A stretch of 64,000 nucleotides of DNA from Providencia stuartii (GTDB lineage Bacteria > Pseudomonadota > Gammaproteobacteria > Enterobacterales > Enterobacteriaceae). Shown here in pieces: positions 42,787-53,518 of this stretch; position 1 is the stretch's first letter; every line of letters starts with the position of its first letter. The notes beneath the pieces were generated by a model that was given only the letters and a program-made list of their open reading frames with translations, ran no database searches and was not told the origin of the DNA. The position numbers and the translations under genes were made by a program. The DNA lies in the NCBI GenBank assembly GCA_900455155.1, contig UGUC01000002.1, positions 2,356,001 to 2,420,000 of the forward strand. The letters are read 5' to 3'.

Positions 42787-44106
42787 ATGCAAGTTCAAGC
42801 TCAGCCACTTCTTTGGCAGTATTTTATCCATGCAGTAAAACAAGAAGTCAAACCTGCTTTAGGTTGTACTGAGCCAATCTCTTTAGCCTTAGCAGCAGCA
42901 AAAGCCGCTGCTTGCGTTGGTGGTACGGTCACTCGTGTCACCGCATTGGTTTCCCCTAACTTAATGAAAAATGGCATGGGAGTGACCGTACCGGGAACGG
43001 GCATGGTGGGTCTCCCAATTGCAGCGGCATTAGGTGCTGTTGGAGGGGATGCCGACGCTGGGCTAGAGGTATTAAAGTCAGCCTCAACGAGTGCCATTGA
43101 ACGCAGTAAAAATATGTTGGCGCAGGGCCTTATTACTGTCGATATTAAGCATCCCTGTGATGATGTGATCTATTCAGAGGCAACGGTATTTACAGATAAA
43201 GGCTCAGCAACTGTCGTTATCGCGGGAACTCATACGCATGTCGTAAAAATGATCCATAACGATACTGTTATTTTTGATAGCACCCAACAAACGCAACAAA
43301 ATGAATCCCCTGTGGATTGTGCTGCCGACGTGACACTTCCCCCTGTCACGGCCAAAGCTGTTTATCAATTTGCAACACAAGCGCCATTTGAAGATATCCG
43401 CTTTATTTTAGAAGCCGCACATTTAAATGATGCCCTGTCTCAGGAAGGGCTACGCCATGTTTATGGTCTGCATATTGGTAAAACGTTGCAATCTCAGCGA
43501 GATAGAGGCTTGCTGTCGAAAGATCTCATGTCAGAAATTATGATCAGAACATCGGCAGCTTCAGATGCACGTATGGGTGGAGCCGTATTACCCGCGATGA
43601 GTAATTCCGGCTCAGGTAACCAAGGTATAGCGGCGACAATGCCTGTTGTTGTCACTGCTGACTACTTACAATCAACAGAAGAGCAGTTATCTCGCGCCTT
43701 AATGTTGTCACACTTAATGGCTATCTATATCCATAATCAACTGCCCGCCTTATCTGCGCTGTGTGCTGCAACAACAGCCGCAATGGGAGCTGCGGCGGGG
43801 ATCGCTTGGTTGCTAGAATCACGTTATGAGGTTGTCGCAATGGCAATTAGCAGTATGATTGGCGATGTCAGTGGTATGATATGCGATGGTGCATCAAACA
43901 GTTGTGCGATGAAGGTTTCAACCAGCGCTAGCGCCGCCTATAAAGCCGTGTTAATGGCTCTCGACAACAGTTGTGTAAGAGGCTCTGATGGCATCGTGTC
44001 CGACGATGTAGACCAATCCATAGCTAACTTATGCGCTTTAGCTACCGGCTCTATGAGGCACACCGATGTTCAAATTATTGAAATAATGGCAGCAAAAGCT
44101 CGCTAA
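42787..44106 (+). CDS. cyuA: L-cysteine desulfidase family protein (CyuA/YhaM type)
   Basis: The 439-residue protein matches the UPF0597/serine dehydratase-like family whose members CyuA (YhaM) degrade cysteine anaerobically with an iron-sulfur cluster. Visible are [17 protein letters not shown] near the N-terminus (first cluster cysteine), [35 protein letters not shown] and the C-terminal [15 protein letters not shown] with two more cysteines. The E. coli partner transporter cyuP is not next to it. GGGGGAATTC lies before the ATG. Intact, followed by a strong terminator. Confidence 0.9.
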   Translation: MQVQAQPLLWQYFIHAVKQEVKPALGCTEPISLALAAAKAAACVGGTVTRVTALVSPNLMKNGMGVTVPGTGMVGLPIAAALGAVGGDADAGLEVLKSASTSAIERSKNMLAQGLITVDIKHPCDDVIYSEATVFTDKGSATVVIAGTHTHVVKMIHNDTVIFDSTQQTQQNESPVDCAADVTLPPVTAKAVYQFATQAPFEDIRFILEAAHLNDALSQEGLRHVYGLHIGKTLQSQRDRGLLSKDLMSEIMIRTSAASDARMGGAVLPAMSNSGSGNQGIAATMPVVVTADYLQSTEEQLSRALMLSHLMAIYIHNQLPALSALCAATTAAMGAAAGIAWLLESRYEVVAMAISSMIGDVSGMICDGASNSCAMKVSTSASAAYKAVLMALDNSCVRGSDGIVSDDVDQSIANLCALATGSMRHTDVQIIEIMAAKAR

Positions 44107-44887
44107 CATAGTCAAAATTCAAGAAAAACAGGCCACTAATTATTCGTGGCCTGTTTTTTTTATGGCATCTAAAAATATTAAAAAAAACAGATAAAAACAG
44201 TAGAAAATAACTAAGATAATTCTTACAATAATACTTAAATATGGGTTTGTAGATAATTTAGCTCAATAGAGGTCGAGCATAGTGCTGTTGCTCAATAAAA
44301 TGTAGATGTTAACCAAATAATCGGTAATTTTTATTTAAACTTGGCATGTATGCAGTGGAGCGTTATTTAATATATTACAATCATTATTATTTCTTATTTA
44401 TATGGCAAAAAACCAGAAACCTATAACTTATTGATAGTAATAATTTTTGATTTATTCATATTCATATTTTTTTATACTTTATTAATACTTTCTAACAATT
44501 CCCCGTTAAACATTTCTTTTTGTAACATGTTTATATAACAACTATTAATTGTTAATAATCTTAGTTGTTTATCTCGAATTGACACATAAAAACCAGGGTT
44601 ATAAGCATATAATACTCAGTTATTGGTGCTCAAAAAGTATCAATAACCATTTATCGCATTGATTTTATTAGGTTTATATTAATAGAACCATTACTCCATT
44701 TATGGGTTTTACTCGTATAATAAATAAATTCAGACTATCGGATATTTGATCTAAAAAAAAATAAGATTTATATTTGTTTTAGAAATAAGAATAAGCTCAC
44801 ATAAAAACATAACTTAAATAAGCAATACGTTTTAGCATATTGCTTGTTGGCTATAATTTATTAACTTTATCTACACAGAGGTTTTTA
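44107..44887. other. Intergenic region upstream of the MrpJ-like gene
   Basis: About 780 bases, very AT-rich after the cyuA terminator. It presumably carries a long leader and promoter for the regulator. I see no gene. Confidence 0.5.
44128..44160 (+). terminator. Terminator of cyuA
   Basis: CAGGCCAC and GTGGCCTG form a perfect stem (44129-44153) followed by T8. Confidence 0.9.
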
Positions 44888-45259
44888 ATGGAAAGTGAAG
44901 AATTGAGTATCGATAGTTTTTTTTCATCTATTTCATTAGCTATTGGTCGAACGTTGAAACGACTTAGGCAAAATCAAGGTTTAACTGGTGCCGATTTTGG
45001 TCGTTTAGTCAATCTTAGCCAACAGCAAATATCACGCTATGAGTGTGGCATTAATCATATTAATGTCAGCATGCTATTACTATTATTAGAAAAACTCGAT
45101 ATTACCGTTGGGGAATTTAATACTTTACTTATCGAAGAAATTAATTTAACCCCGATCAAAAATCACGTTGATTTAGATAGGATATTAAATGTTTGCAAAA
45201 ATAATGGTGAGAAAACTGATCATTATGTAACTTCAAAATCTTCATTATTATTTGGCTAA
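44888..45259 (+). CDS. MrpJ-like helix-turn-helix regulator
   Basis: A 123-residue Xre-type DNA-binding protein. The HTH segment reads IGRTLKRLRQNQGLTGADFGRLVNLSQQQISRYECGINHINVS; SQQQISRYE is the hallmark of MrpJ and its paralogues in Proteus, which are encoded in fimbrial operons and repress flagellar genes. I place the start at ATG 44888 with AGAGG 6 bases upstream. Unlike mrpJ it stands alone, 16 kb from the fimbrial operons of this window. That it links fimbriae and motility is an inference from the family. Confidence 0.85.
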   Translation: MESEELSIDSFFSSISLAIGRTLKRLRQNQGLTGADFGRLVNLSQQQISRYECGINHINVSMLLLLLEKLDITVGEFNTLLIEEINLTPIKNHVDLDRILNVCKNNGEKTDHYVTSKSSLLFG

Positions 45260-45930
45260 ATCGCATTTAATAAACTTTCAATCTCCTTTTTTCTCAGTCC
45301 CTTGCAGTCAAGGTGCCGCTGTTAGGATAGACACGTAAGTTAGCCCTGTTTGGCACCCTAAGTGTATTTGCTAGTAAAAGTGGGTTAAAAAATCTTGTTA
45401 TTATTGGTTATATCAGTGGAGTAAGTCGTGTTTATTTCAACAGAACCAAGGCCGAACTAATAAAATGGCCAATAAAAACAACGATACTAAATTTAGTATC
45501 ATTGATGGTGAACGTTATATCGCGATAGCATCACTAAAAGTATAATAGCAAATTAACTTATCACGCTGGTTTTTCGTTTTTCTATCAACACAAGCCAATG
45601 GATCATTTAATTACTGATTCTTTATACTAATTTATAATAGGATAAAAATGAGTAAGGTCGATAATTTATAACCATTATTTTCGATTAGAGCACACTTTTA
45701 CCCTTCCAAACCTAAAACCCCCCTTAAAATAAAGAATAAGTTTCCTTTTGAAATTATTAAAATTTAGTTTTGATACTTTTGTACCGTTCCTATGAGACAA
45801 GAAATTTAACCCATTTAATTTTGGTTAAGTTAATATCGGAACCAATGAAAAGCTATGATGTTAAGTTAAGATTCGTATGTTTATTATCGCCCCCTTCCCT
45901 TAGCAGTCAGGAAAGGGGTTATCGATATGT
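45260..45930. other. Intergenic region with a palindrome and possible gene remnant
   Basis: Some 670 bases between the MrpJ-like gene and yjiA. A frame from about 45342 reads KLALFGTLSVFASKSGLKNL and continues to about 45530 with no good start, and a short frame MANKNNDTKFSIIDGERYIA starts at about 45465. These could be pieces of one small broken gene. No family is recognised. A perfect 18-base palindrome lies at 45483-45500. Confidence 0.35.
45483..45500. repeat. Perfect 18-base palindrome
   Basis: GATACTAAATTTAGTATC is its own reverse complement; extended to CAAC...ATTG it is 26 bases with one mismatch pair. Size and symmetry fit an operator for a dimeric regulator. Confidence 0.7.
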
Positions 45931-46905
45931 TTATAGCTCTTCATTATTCGTCTGGAGTTGTGCGAATTTTTGGCGTATTTCATTTTCTGGTAAATTAATC
46001 CCAATAAACACCAAAACACTGTGACGCGGCTCATTCTCTGCCCAATCGCTATCCCAATCAGCACTATATAAGCGTTGAACCCCTTGGAATAGTAGCCTTT
46101 TCGGCTCGTTTTTGATTGATAAAATCCCTTTATAACGCAATAAATTATCCGCAAATCCTAGCAGTAGAGACTCCATAACATCAGAGACCGCCATTAACTC
46201 AACAGGGTAATCAAATTCAACAACGATAGAATTCACTTCATTGTGCTGTTTAGGGGTAAAGCGGAAAGTGGGTTGATTCACTTTCAGTTGTGAATCGAGT
46301 AAAAAACCTTGAATATTAAACAGTAAATCGAGGTCAATCTCACCATGGGTCACGGGATAGATGGGTGCCCGTGCATTGATGCGCTGTAAGCGTTCAATTA
46401 AGCTTTCATGCTCAGGCTGAACATCCGTTTTCGTTAATAAGATCCGATCAGCATAGCCAATTTGTGCCTGCGCTATCGCAAAATCATCAAGTTGCTTATT
46501 TGCATGAACCGCATCCACCAATGTAATAATGCCATCCAATAAATAACGTTCACAAAGCACTTCATGAGAAAAAAAAGTTTGAGTGATAGGACCGGGATCT
46601 GCCATTCCTGTGCACTCAATCACTAAGCGATCAAAGTCGAGTTTCCCACTATCTAACCCATCAAGTAAATCGAGCAAAGCATTTTCCAACTCATTAGAGC
46701 GGCTACAACAAATACAACCATTACTCAATGTCGTTATTTGTGTCGCACGATCACCAATTAAGGCATTATCAATTGGCACTTCACCAAATTCATTTTCGAT
46801 GACTGCGATTTTATGCCCATGATCTGCTTGAAGAATATGGCGTAGTAAGGTGGTTTTGCCCGCACCGAGAAAACCGGTCAAAATCGTGACAGAGATTGGT
46901 TTCAT
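45931..46905 (-). CDS. yjiA: COG0523/CobW-type GTPase YjiA
   Basis: Metal-binding GTPase of the G3E family. N-terminal VTILTGFLGAGKTTLLRHIL (Walker A), ENEFGEVPID, the metal motif NGCICCS (CxCC), ECTGMADPGP and LLTKTDV (the NKxD position). A C-terminal CobW_C domain follows (SVLVFIGINL). I place the start at MKPIS (46905) because GAGGAA lies just before it; a longer start at 46917 is possible. It is the third gene of btsT-yjiX-yjiA, the E. coli order. The 324 residues are near E. coli 318. Confidence 0.94.
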   Translation of the reverse strand: MKPISVTILTGFLGAGKTTLLRHILQADHGHKIAVIENEFGEVPIDNALIGDRATQITTLSNGCICCSRSNELENALLDLLDGLDSGKLDFDRLVIECTGMADPGPITQTFFSHEVLCERYLLDGIITLVDAVHANKQLDDFAIAQAQIGYADRILLTKTDVQPEHESLIERLQRINARAPIYPVTHGEIDLDLLFNIQGFLLDSQLKVNQPTFRFTPKQHNEVNSIVVEFDYPVELMAVSDVMESLLLGFADNLLRYKGILSIKNEPKRLLFQGVQRLYSADWDSDWAENEPRHSVLVFIGINLPENEIRQKFAQLQTNNEEL

Positions 46906-46928
46906 TGTATTCCTCATGACGTCATTAA

Positions 46929-47132
46929 TTAACAGCAGCGAAATCCACCTTTACCGCTTCCACCATAGCGCGCATCTTGGCGCTCACGAAAAAACTCTTT
47001 ATAAGTCATAATCGGTTTGTCTGGATGATTATCTTTCATGTGCTGTACATAGGTATCATAGTCAGGAATGCCTATCAACATACGTGCAGCCTGCCCTAAG
47101 TACTTACCTGTTTTGCCTAAATTTCCAAACAT
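46929..47132 (-). CDS. yjiX: YbdD/YjiX family small protein
   Basis: A 67-residue protein with [29 protein letters not shown], the core of the YbdD/YjiX family, always encoded next to CstA/BtsT pyruvate transporters. It ends in FRCC. GGAGAG precedes the ATG. Its role is not established; co-occurrence suggests it assists the transporter. Confidence 0.95.
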   Translation of the reverse strand: MFGNLGKTGKYLGQAARMLIGIPDYDTYVQHMKDNHPDKPIMTYKEFFRERQDARYGGSGKGGFRCC

Positions 47133-47202
47133 ATGCTCTCCAATACAGATGCCCTACATCATGTTTACTCACAATGCAGGGCACCATTTTATACACTAAA
47201 GA

Positions 47203-49356
47203 TTAGTGTGAAGATGAGGTTTTCACGCCCTCTTTAGGCACCGGTACATAAGGTGTTTCAGCATCGGTACGCTCTGGGTTTTTATACGCCTTCATCGCTG
47301 TTCTGATACCATAGAAAATAATACCGTAGACAACAACTAGGAATAGGATACTTAACCCTGCGTTTGTGTAGTTATTGATAATAATGTGATTCATGTCAGT
47401 GATTTGCTGAGCCGTTAAGTCAGCACCACCCGCCGCAATTTTCTCTTTATAAGACTTAGCTAAATAGAGGAAACCTTCGAGTTGAGGGTTATCACTAAAC
47501 AGTTTCAAACCTAATGCCCAAGTTGTACAAATCAATAACCAAACCGCTGGTAACACAGTGACATAGATATATTTACTGCGTTTCATCTTAATTAAGACTA
47601 CGGTGCTGAGCACCAAGGCAACTGCCGCCAGCATCTGGTTCGAAATACCAAACAGAGGCCATAGGCTCTTCACGCCGCCCAATGGGTCAACCACGCCTTG
47701 ATACAATAAATATCCCCATAAACCAACGCATCCGGCTGTACCAATAATCCCAGCCAACAGTGAATCGGTTTTTTTCAGCACAGGAACAAAGTTACCCAAT
47801 AAGTCTTGTAACATAAAACGACCTGAGCGCGTTCCTGCATCCAATGCAGTTAAGATAAACAGTGCTTCGAATAGGATACCAAAGTGATACCAGAAACCCA
47901 TATCAGCAGCAGGTATGATTTCATGGAATACATACGCGATACCTACCGCTAACGTCGGTGCTCCCCCTGCACGGTTCAATACGGAAGGCTCTCCGATATC
48001 TTTTGCCGTTTGCATAATTTGCTCAGGTGAAATCACAAAGCCCCATGAACTGACGGTTGCCGCAGCATGTGCCGTGACATCTTTCAGTTGTGCTAGGATT
48101 GCCGCACCGTCAGCACCACCAAGCTCATGCAGATTCGGCATAGTGATACCTAAAGCGGCTGGTGGAGTATTCATCGCAAAATAGAGGCCAGGTTCAATAA
48201 TTGAAGCTGCAACTAGCGCCATGATCGCGACAAACGATTCCATTAACATCGCACCATAGCCGATATAGCGAGCATCTTTTTCGTTAGCCAACAACTTAGG
48301 CGTTGTCCCTGACGAAATTAAGGCATGGAAACCCGATACGGCACCACAAGCAATCGTAATAAATAAGAATGGGAACAGCGTGCCTTTCCAAACTGGGCCA
48401 CTGCCATCAACGAACTGAGTGACCGCTGGCATTTTTAGCTCAGGATTTAAAATCACAATCCCAATCGCTAAACCGACAATCACACCGATTTTTAAGAAGG
48501 TAGCGAGATAGTCGCGAGGCGCCAGAATCAGCCAAACAGGTAATAATGCAGAGATAAACGCATAACCAACTAAAACATAAGTAATTGTAGTGTCTTTAAA
48601 GGTCAGTGCAGGACCCCAATATGGGTCATGAGCGATAACACCACCGAACCAAATCGACAAGATCAGTAACACAATACCAATGACCGAAACTTCCCCCACT
48701 CGTCCGGGTCGGATATAGCGCATATAGATTCCCATAAACAGCGCAATCGGTACTGTTGAACATACCGTAAACACGCCCCATGGACTTTCTGCTAGTGCCT
48801 TAACCACGATCAACGCTAATACTGCAAGGATAATGATCATGATGAGGAAACAGCCGAAAAGCGCAATGGTTCCCGGAATAGGGCCAAGCTCTTCTTTGAC
48901 GATTTCCCCTAATGATGCACCATTACGGCGAGAAGAGATAAATAGCACCATAAAGTCCTGTACTGCACCAGCCAGTACCACCCCAGCCAATAACCATAAG
49001 GTGCCTGGTAAGTAACCGACTTGTGCTGCTAAGACAGGCCCTACAAGTGGCCCAGCACCTGCGATTGCAGCAAAGTGGTGACCGAATAGAACGTTTCTAT
49101 TTGTAGGAACATAGTTCAAGCCATCATTATTAATGACCGCGGGTGTCGCTCGCGTCTCATCGAGCTTCATCACTTTTTTCGCGATATACAAACTGTAATA
49201 ACGATAAGCAATGAGATAAACCGCCACAGAAGCCACAACAATCCACAGCGCACTGATGTGTTCTCCGCGTCTAAGTGCAACCACACCTAGACAAATCGCA
49301 CCGATAATCCCAAGGATCATCCAAGGAATGTGCTTTAAAATACCATTTTTGTTCAT
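47203..49356 (-). CDS. btsT: Pyruvate/H+ symporter BtsT (CstA family)
   Basis: A 717-residue inner-membrane protein with about 18 hydrophobic segments, matching E. coli BtsT (YjiY, 716). Landmarks are NRNVLFGHHFAAIAGAGPLVGPVLAAQ, the CstA signature, FHALISSGTTPKLL and AGTRSGRFMLQD. It imports pyruvate; in E. coli it is induced by the BtsSR two-component system. AAGGGTG lies before the ATG. The gene is intact over 2.1 kb, in contrast to the broken patches elsewhere. Confidence 0.96.
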   Translation of the reverse strand: MNKNGILKHIPWMILGIIGAICLGVVALRRGEHISALWIVVASVAVYLIAYRYYSLYIAKKVMKLDETRATPAVINNDGLNYVPTNRNVLFGHHFAAIAGAGPLVGPVLAAQVGYLPGTLWLLAGVVLAGAVQDFMVLFISSRRNGASLGEIVKEELGPIPGTIALFGCFLIMIIILAVLALIVVKALAESPWGVFTVCSTVPIALFMGIYMRYIRPGRVGEVSVIGIVLLILSIWFGGVIAHDPYWGPALTFKDTTITYVLVGYAFISALLPVWLILAPRDYLATFLKIGVIVGLAIGIVILNPELKMPAVTQFVDGSGPVWKGTLFPFLFITIACGAVSGFHALISSGTTPKLLANEKDARYIGYGAMLMESFVAIMALVAASIIEPGLYFAMNTPPAALGITMPNLHELGGADGAAILAQLKDVTAHAAATVSSWGFVISPEQIMQTAKDIGEPSVLNRAGGAPTLAVGIAYVFHEIIPAADMGFWYHFGILFEALFILTALDAGTRSGRFMLQDLLGNFVPVLKKTDSLLAGIIGTAGCVGLWGYLLYQGVVDPLGGVKSLWPLFGISNQMLAAVALVLSTVVLIKMKRSKYIYVTVLPAVWLLICTTWALGLKLFSDNPQLEGFLYLAKSYKEKIAAGGADLTAQQITDMNHIIINNYTNAGLSILFLVVVYGIIFYGIRTAMKAYKNPERTDAETPYVPVPKEGVKTSSSH

Positions 49357-49738
49357 AAAACACCCTTCTGAGGTAAAACGAACTTCTCTTATGTTTTATT
49401 GACTTATCAATAACAAATCGATTCAAAGAACCGTTCTTTATCATTACTAAGTCTCTTTTTGGCAGTCGTTATCACCGTGCAATAAGAAAAAATTTGAGCT
49501 CTGCCATGGTCTCTATGGTAGAAAATATCTATTGGCGAATGTCTAAAGTCAGTGCGAGCGGTTGCATACAAAATTAAGCGGTCAGTTTTTCACTGCGAAT
49601 GGTTTTATCGAAATAGCAAAGACGAAAAAAGTGTGATTAACTTAACAATAACAGTTGATTATCAATAAGTTAATCATATTAATGGAAATGGTATAAATGA
49701 AATGGTTTGTTAAATAAAACTCGAATAGTCGTAAAATC
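49357..49738. other. Intergenic region upstream of btsT
   Basis: 382 bases containing the btsT promoter and the 3' end region of the WG-repeat gene. One TGTGATTAAC resembles half a CRP site, but the second half is poor. No gene is seen. Confidence 0.45.
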
Positions 49739-50215
49739 TCACGATGCAGGATGAGCGGTTATCCTATTTCCTTGCAGATCAATCCATACCCAATGGCCAC
49801 CAACCCACCAGCTATGCTCACCATCCGTTTTCCGTTGGCAACCTATTCCTACATGGGCTTTCCCATTCTCAAAAGGGTAGGCGCAATCATAGTTTGCTTC
49901 AATCACGACCTTGCCTGTTTTTGCCTCAGCAAAACCAATTTTGTCACCTTGGCGGATACGATAAAGCCCATTTTTAGGCTCATCAGGCCAATTATCAAAA
50001 TAATAAGGTCGATAGGCTTCATTGCCCTGTTGGTCGACCACAACTATTCCTTGATTAGGGAGATTTTTTAAACAAAAGCGATATGCAGAGTCGGCTTCAA
50101 AGCAATTTAATGTTTTTTCTGGTGCTTCTATCAATTGTGCAAATTGCTCATGTAGTGAATCAGCAAATAACATGCTCGGTAATACGCATAACAGCCCAAT
50201 CAAACCTTGCTTCAT
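49739..50215 (-). CDS. Exported WG-repeat protein
   Basis: Start ATG 50215 (MKQGLIGLLCVLPSMLFADS, a signal peptide) with GAGGAAG upstream; an extension to 50323 lacks a ribosome site. The 158 residues contain two WG-like units: GLYRIRQGDKIGFAEAKTGKVVIEANYD and the later WVWIDLQGNRI, plus a GIVVVDQQGNEAYRPYYFDNW unit. WG/KWG repeats form small beta propeller-like folds and are often exported. Four cysteines could form disulfides. The function is unknown. Confidence 0.8.
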   Translation of the reverse strand: MKQGLIGLLCVLPSMLFADSLHEQFAQLIEAPEKTLNCFEADSAYRFCLKNLPNQGIVVVDQQGNEAYRPYYFDNWPDEPKNGLYRIRQGDKIGFAEAKTGKVVIEANYDCAYPFENGKAHVGIGCQRKTDGEHSWWVGGHWVWIDLQGNRITAHPAS

Positions 50216-50568
50216 CTTCGACTTCCTCACCCCAATCAGTTGTATTAAAGCAATATAGCGGATGCCACTAATATTCAAACTAAGAATACAGCGAAAATCA
50301 GCAAATACTCTAATAAAAAACAATCAGTTAATTAGCTCATTTACTTATTAATAATAAGAAAACCCCAAAAAACCTTAATAAATTAGATTTTTTTATCCTT
50401 TAAAAACAATAGAATACTAAAACACCGAGAAAAAAACACACAACTTTCATTTTGATACTCTTCACATAAACAACACATTATTCACACCTTAATAAGATAA
50501 AGAGTTATTGTTAATAACATGAAAATAAATTGTTATAGCAACGCTACTTTGATCAGGGGAATAACTGT
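50216..50568. other. Divergent intergenic region WG-repeat gene / GMC oxidoreductase
   Basis: 353 AT-rich bases between divergent genes, expected to hold both promoters. No gene or repeat is seen. Confidence 0.5.
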
Positions 50569-52176
50569 ATGAATAATGAAAACTATGATTACATCATTGT
50601 AGGAGCAGGTTCGGCTGGCTGCGTGCTTGCCGCACGGCTTATTAAAGAAACCCAGTCACGCGTTCTTTTGATTGAAGCCGGAGGAAGTGATAATCATCTG
50701 TATATTCGTATGCCAGCTGGGGTAGCTAAAATTATTGCCCAAAAAAGCTGGCCCTACGAAACGGAACCTGAACCACATGCAAATAATCGCAAGATGCAGA
50801 TAGCACAAGGTAAAGTTCTCGGAGGCAGCAGTTCTGTGAATGGCATGATTTATATTCGAGGCCAAAAACAGGATTACGATAATTGGGCGCAAATCTATGG
50901 CTGTGATGGCTGGAGCTACCAAGATGTCCTACCTTGGTTTAAGAAAGCCGAACAAAATGAAAGTTTATCTGATAGCTATCATGGTACCGCAGGGCTGCTT
51001 CCTGTCAGTGAAAACCGTTATCGGCACCCTCTTTCTATGGCTTTTATCCGAGCCGCACAAGAGCAAGGGCTTCCTTATGTTAATGACCTTAATGGTGAAA
51101 GCCAACAAGGAGTCAGTTTTTATCAAACAACAACGAAAAATGGCGAAAGAGCAAGCACTTCAAAAACTTATCTTAAGAGTGTCGCACAAAGCGATAAACT
51201 TACAGTAAAGCTTAATAAACAAGTTAACCGTATTATTATCCGTGATGGTGTCGCTGTTGGGGTAAGCTATCAGGATAAAAATGGTGGTGAAGCCGATGTT
51301 TTCGCCCAAAAAGAGGTGATCATTTGTGCCGGCGCGATGGGCTCCGCGAAATTACTCATGCTCTCAGGTATCGGTCCTAAAGATCACCTCTCATCATTAG
51401 GGATTGAAACGGTCGCTGACCTTCCTGTCGGTAAAAACTTCCATGATCATCTTCATATGTCCATTAATGTCACAACCAAAGATCCTATTAGCCTCTTTGG
51501 CGCTGACAAAGGTATCCATGCTATAAAACATGGCTTTCAGTGGTTAGCTTTTCGTAGTGGATTATTAGCATCAAACGTACTTGAAGGTGCTGCATTTATT
51601 GATAGCTGTGGTCAAGGTCGCCCCGACGTACAAATTCACTTTTTACCCATACTTGATAGCTGGGATGATGTTCCCGGCGAGCCACTGCCCGCGAAACATG
51701 GTTTCACATTAAAAGTGGGCTATTTACAACCTAAGTCGCGCGGTGAATTACTCTTGCGTAGCAAAGATCCACAAGCGCCACTAAAAATTCATGCCAACTA
51801 TTTAGCCGCACCGGAAGATATGGAAGGCTGCAAACGTGCTGTCAAATTTGGGTTAAAAGTACTTGGGTCGGAGGCACTACAAGCGGTTAGTAAAGAGACA
51901 TTAATGCCGCCAGCACAGGTTCAACATGATGAGGCAGCATTAGAGGAGTTTGTACGTAACTTTTGTAAAACCGTCTACCACCCTGTCGGCAGTTGTCGTA
52001 TGGGAAAAGACACAGCAACTTCCGTGACCGATTTACGCTTACGTGTGCATGGCATTAAGCAACTTCGTGTCATTGATTGCTCTGTGATGCCAGAAATCCC
52101 AAGTGGTAACACCAACGCTCCAACAATCATGATTGCCGAGCGTGGCGCGGCAATGGTGATACAGGATAACCATTAA
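50569..52176 (+). CDS. GMC family FAD oxidoreductase (choline dehydrogenase-like)
   Basis: The 535 residues begin with [19 protein letters not shown] (FAD-binding Rossmann fold), followed by [19 protein letters not shown] (GMC signature 1), [16 protein letters not shown] (GMC signature 2), the active-site [11 protein letters not shown] with catalytic His, and [16 protein letters not shown]. It resembles BetA, but no betB, betI or transporter gene is beside it, so the alcohol substrate is open. GGGGAATAAC lies before the ATG. Intact. Confidence 0.88.
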   Translation: MNNENYDYIIVGAGSAGCVLAARLIKETQSRVLLIEAGGSDNHLYIRMPAGVAKIIAQKSWPYETEPEPHANNRKMQIAQGKVLGGSSSVNGMIYIRGQKQDYDNWAQIYGCDGWSYQDVLPWFKKAEQNESLSDSYHGTAGLLPVSENRYRHPLSMAFIRAAQEQGLPYVNDLNGESQQGVSFYQTTTKNGERASTSKTYLKSVAQSDKLTVKLNKQVNRIIIRDGVAVGVSYQDKNGGEADVFAQKEVIICAGAMGSAKLLMLSGIGPKDHLSSLGIETVADLPVGKNFHDHLHMSINVTTKDPISLFGADKGIHAIKHGFQWLAFRSGLLASNVLEGAAFIDSCGQGRPDVQIHFLPILDSWDDVPGEPLPAKHGFTLKVGYLQPKSRGELLLRSKDPQAPLKIHANYLAAPEDMEGCKRAVKFGLKVLGSEALQAVSKETLMPPAQVQHDEAALEEFVRNFCKTVYHPVGSCRMGKDTATSVTDLRLRVHGIKQLRVIDCSVMPEIPSGNTNAPTIMIAERGAAMVIQDNH

Positions 52177-52181
52177 CGCCA

Positions 52182-52214
52182 ATGATCGCCCACTCACCCT
52201 AAGTGGGCGATCAT
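52182..52214. terminator. Bidirectional terminator GMC/purT
   Basis: ATGATCGCCCACT (52182-52194) and AGTGGGCGATCAT (52202-52214) form a perfect 13-bp stem between convergent genes. No long U tract on either side. Confidence 0.75.
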
Positions 52215-52221
52215 GATACCA

Positions 52222-53400
52222 TTACCCATTCACGGTTATGGTTGCCGCTGCCTTCTTCGCCTTATTTAACGCATGATCGATAGAATCCGCAATCGCCAAG
52301 GCAACACCTAAGCGGCGAGTTCCAGCAATTTCAGGTTTACCAAATAAGCGTAATTGAATATCCGAATCTAACGCTTGCCCTAACCCCGAAAAAACAACAT
52401 CACGACTAGACAATTCAGGAAGGATCACCGCCGATGCACTTGGTCCATATTGACGGATTGCCCCGATAGGTAGCCCCAAGAAAGCACGCACATGAAGGGC
52501 AAATTCAGATAAGTTTTGTGAAATTAAGGTCACCATACCTGTATCATGAGGCCGAGGCGAAACTTCATTAAAAATGATCTCATCACCACATACAAATAGT
52601 TCCACACCAAATAAGCCATACCCACCTAATGCAGTCACAATTTTGGCAGCGGCCGCTTGTGCATTTTCCAATGCCTTTTCACTCATTTGTTGTGGTTGCC
52701 ATGATTCTCGATAATCCCCTTTTTCTTGGCGGTGCCCAATAGGCGCACAAAAATGAATACCATCAACGGCATTAATGGTGAGCATCGTGATTTCAAAATC
52801 AAAATGGATCATTTTTTCAACGATCACACGCCCCTGACCAGTACGTCCACCTTCTTGCGAATAGTGCCATGCTGCTTTGAGATCCTGTTCGCCGCGCATA
52901 ACACTTTGGCCTTTACCCGAAGAGCTCATTACTGGTTTGACTATACAAGGGAAGCCAATCTCTTTAGCTGCGGTCACAAAATCCGCTTCAGTCTCAACAA
53001 AACGATAATCTGAGGTCGGTAAGCCTAATTCTTCTGCCGCAAGCCGGCGGATCCCTTCACGATTCATGGTTAAATAAACTGCATTAGCAGAAGGCACCAC
53101 TTTTTGCCCTTGTTGCTCCAATTCCACTAAGGTCTTGGTCGCAATCGCTTCAATTTCCGGCACGATAAAATCAGGTTTTTCTTTCTCAACAAGTTGGCGA
53201 ATTGCCTCTCCATCTAGCATGTTAACGGTATAACTACGGTGAGCAACATGCATGGCGGGCGCATGGTCATAACGATCAACCGCAATAACTTCAATGCCCA
53301 AACGCTGGCACTCAATCGCCACTTCTTTCCCGAGCTCTCCTGAACCGAGCAGCATCACTTTTGTTGCAGAAGGACAAAGCGCTGTACCTAATTTATTCAT
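52222..53400 (-). CDS. purT: Formate-dependent phosphoribosylglycinamide formyltransferase 2
   Basis: PurT adds formate to GAR with ATP in purine synthesis, without folate. The 392-residue ATP-grasp protein shows [21 protein letters not shown] at the N-terminus, [28 protein letters not shown] (ATP-grasp loop) and [30 protein letters not shown] (metal-binding Glu residues). Length and motifs match E. coli PurT (392). Intact. Confidence 0.97.
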   Translation of the reverse strand: MNKLGTALCPSATKVMLLGSGELGKEVAIECQRLGIEVIAVDRYDHAPAMHVAHRSYTVNMLDGEAIRQLVEKEKPDFIVPEIEAIATKTLVELEQQGQKVVPSANAVYLTMNREGIRRLAAEELGLPTSDYRFVETEADFVTAAKEIGFPCIVKPVMSSSGKGQSVMRGEQDLKAAWHYSQEGGRTGQGRVIVEKMIHFDFEITMLTINAVDGIHFCAPIGHRQEKGDYRESWQPQQMSEKALENAQAAAAKIVTALGGYGLFGVELFVCGDEIIFNEVSPRPHDTGMVTLISQNLSEFALHVRAFLGLPIGAIRQYGPSASAVILPELSSRDVVFSGLGQALDSDIQLRLFGKPEIAGTRRLGVALAIADSIDHALNKAKKAAATITVNG

Positions 53401-53518
53401 GATGGATAACCTTGTATAAAAAAGCTGATTTCATGGACAAGATTATATACGCAATCGTTTGCTTAAACCATAAGAGATCGTATTTCACTTCATTTATCGC
53501 AATATTCGCTTAGCATTT

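Noticed and set aside
49621..49660. CRP site upstream of btsT
   Set aside because: Only one TGTGA half-site is convincing; the second half is poor, so I do not list it as a feature.
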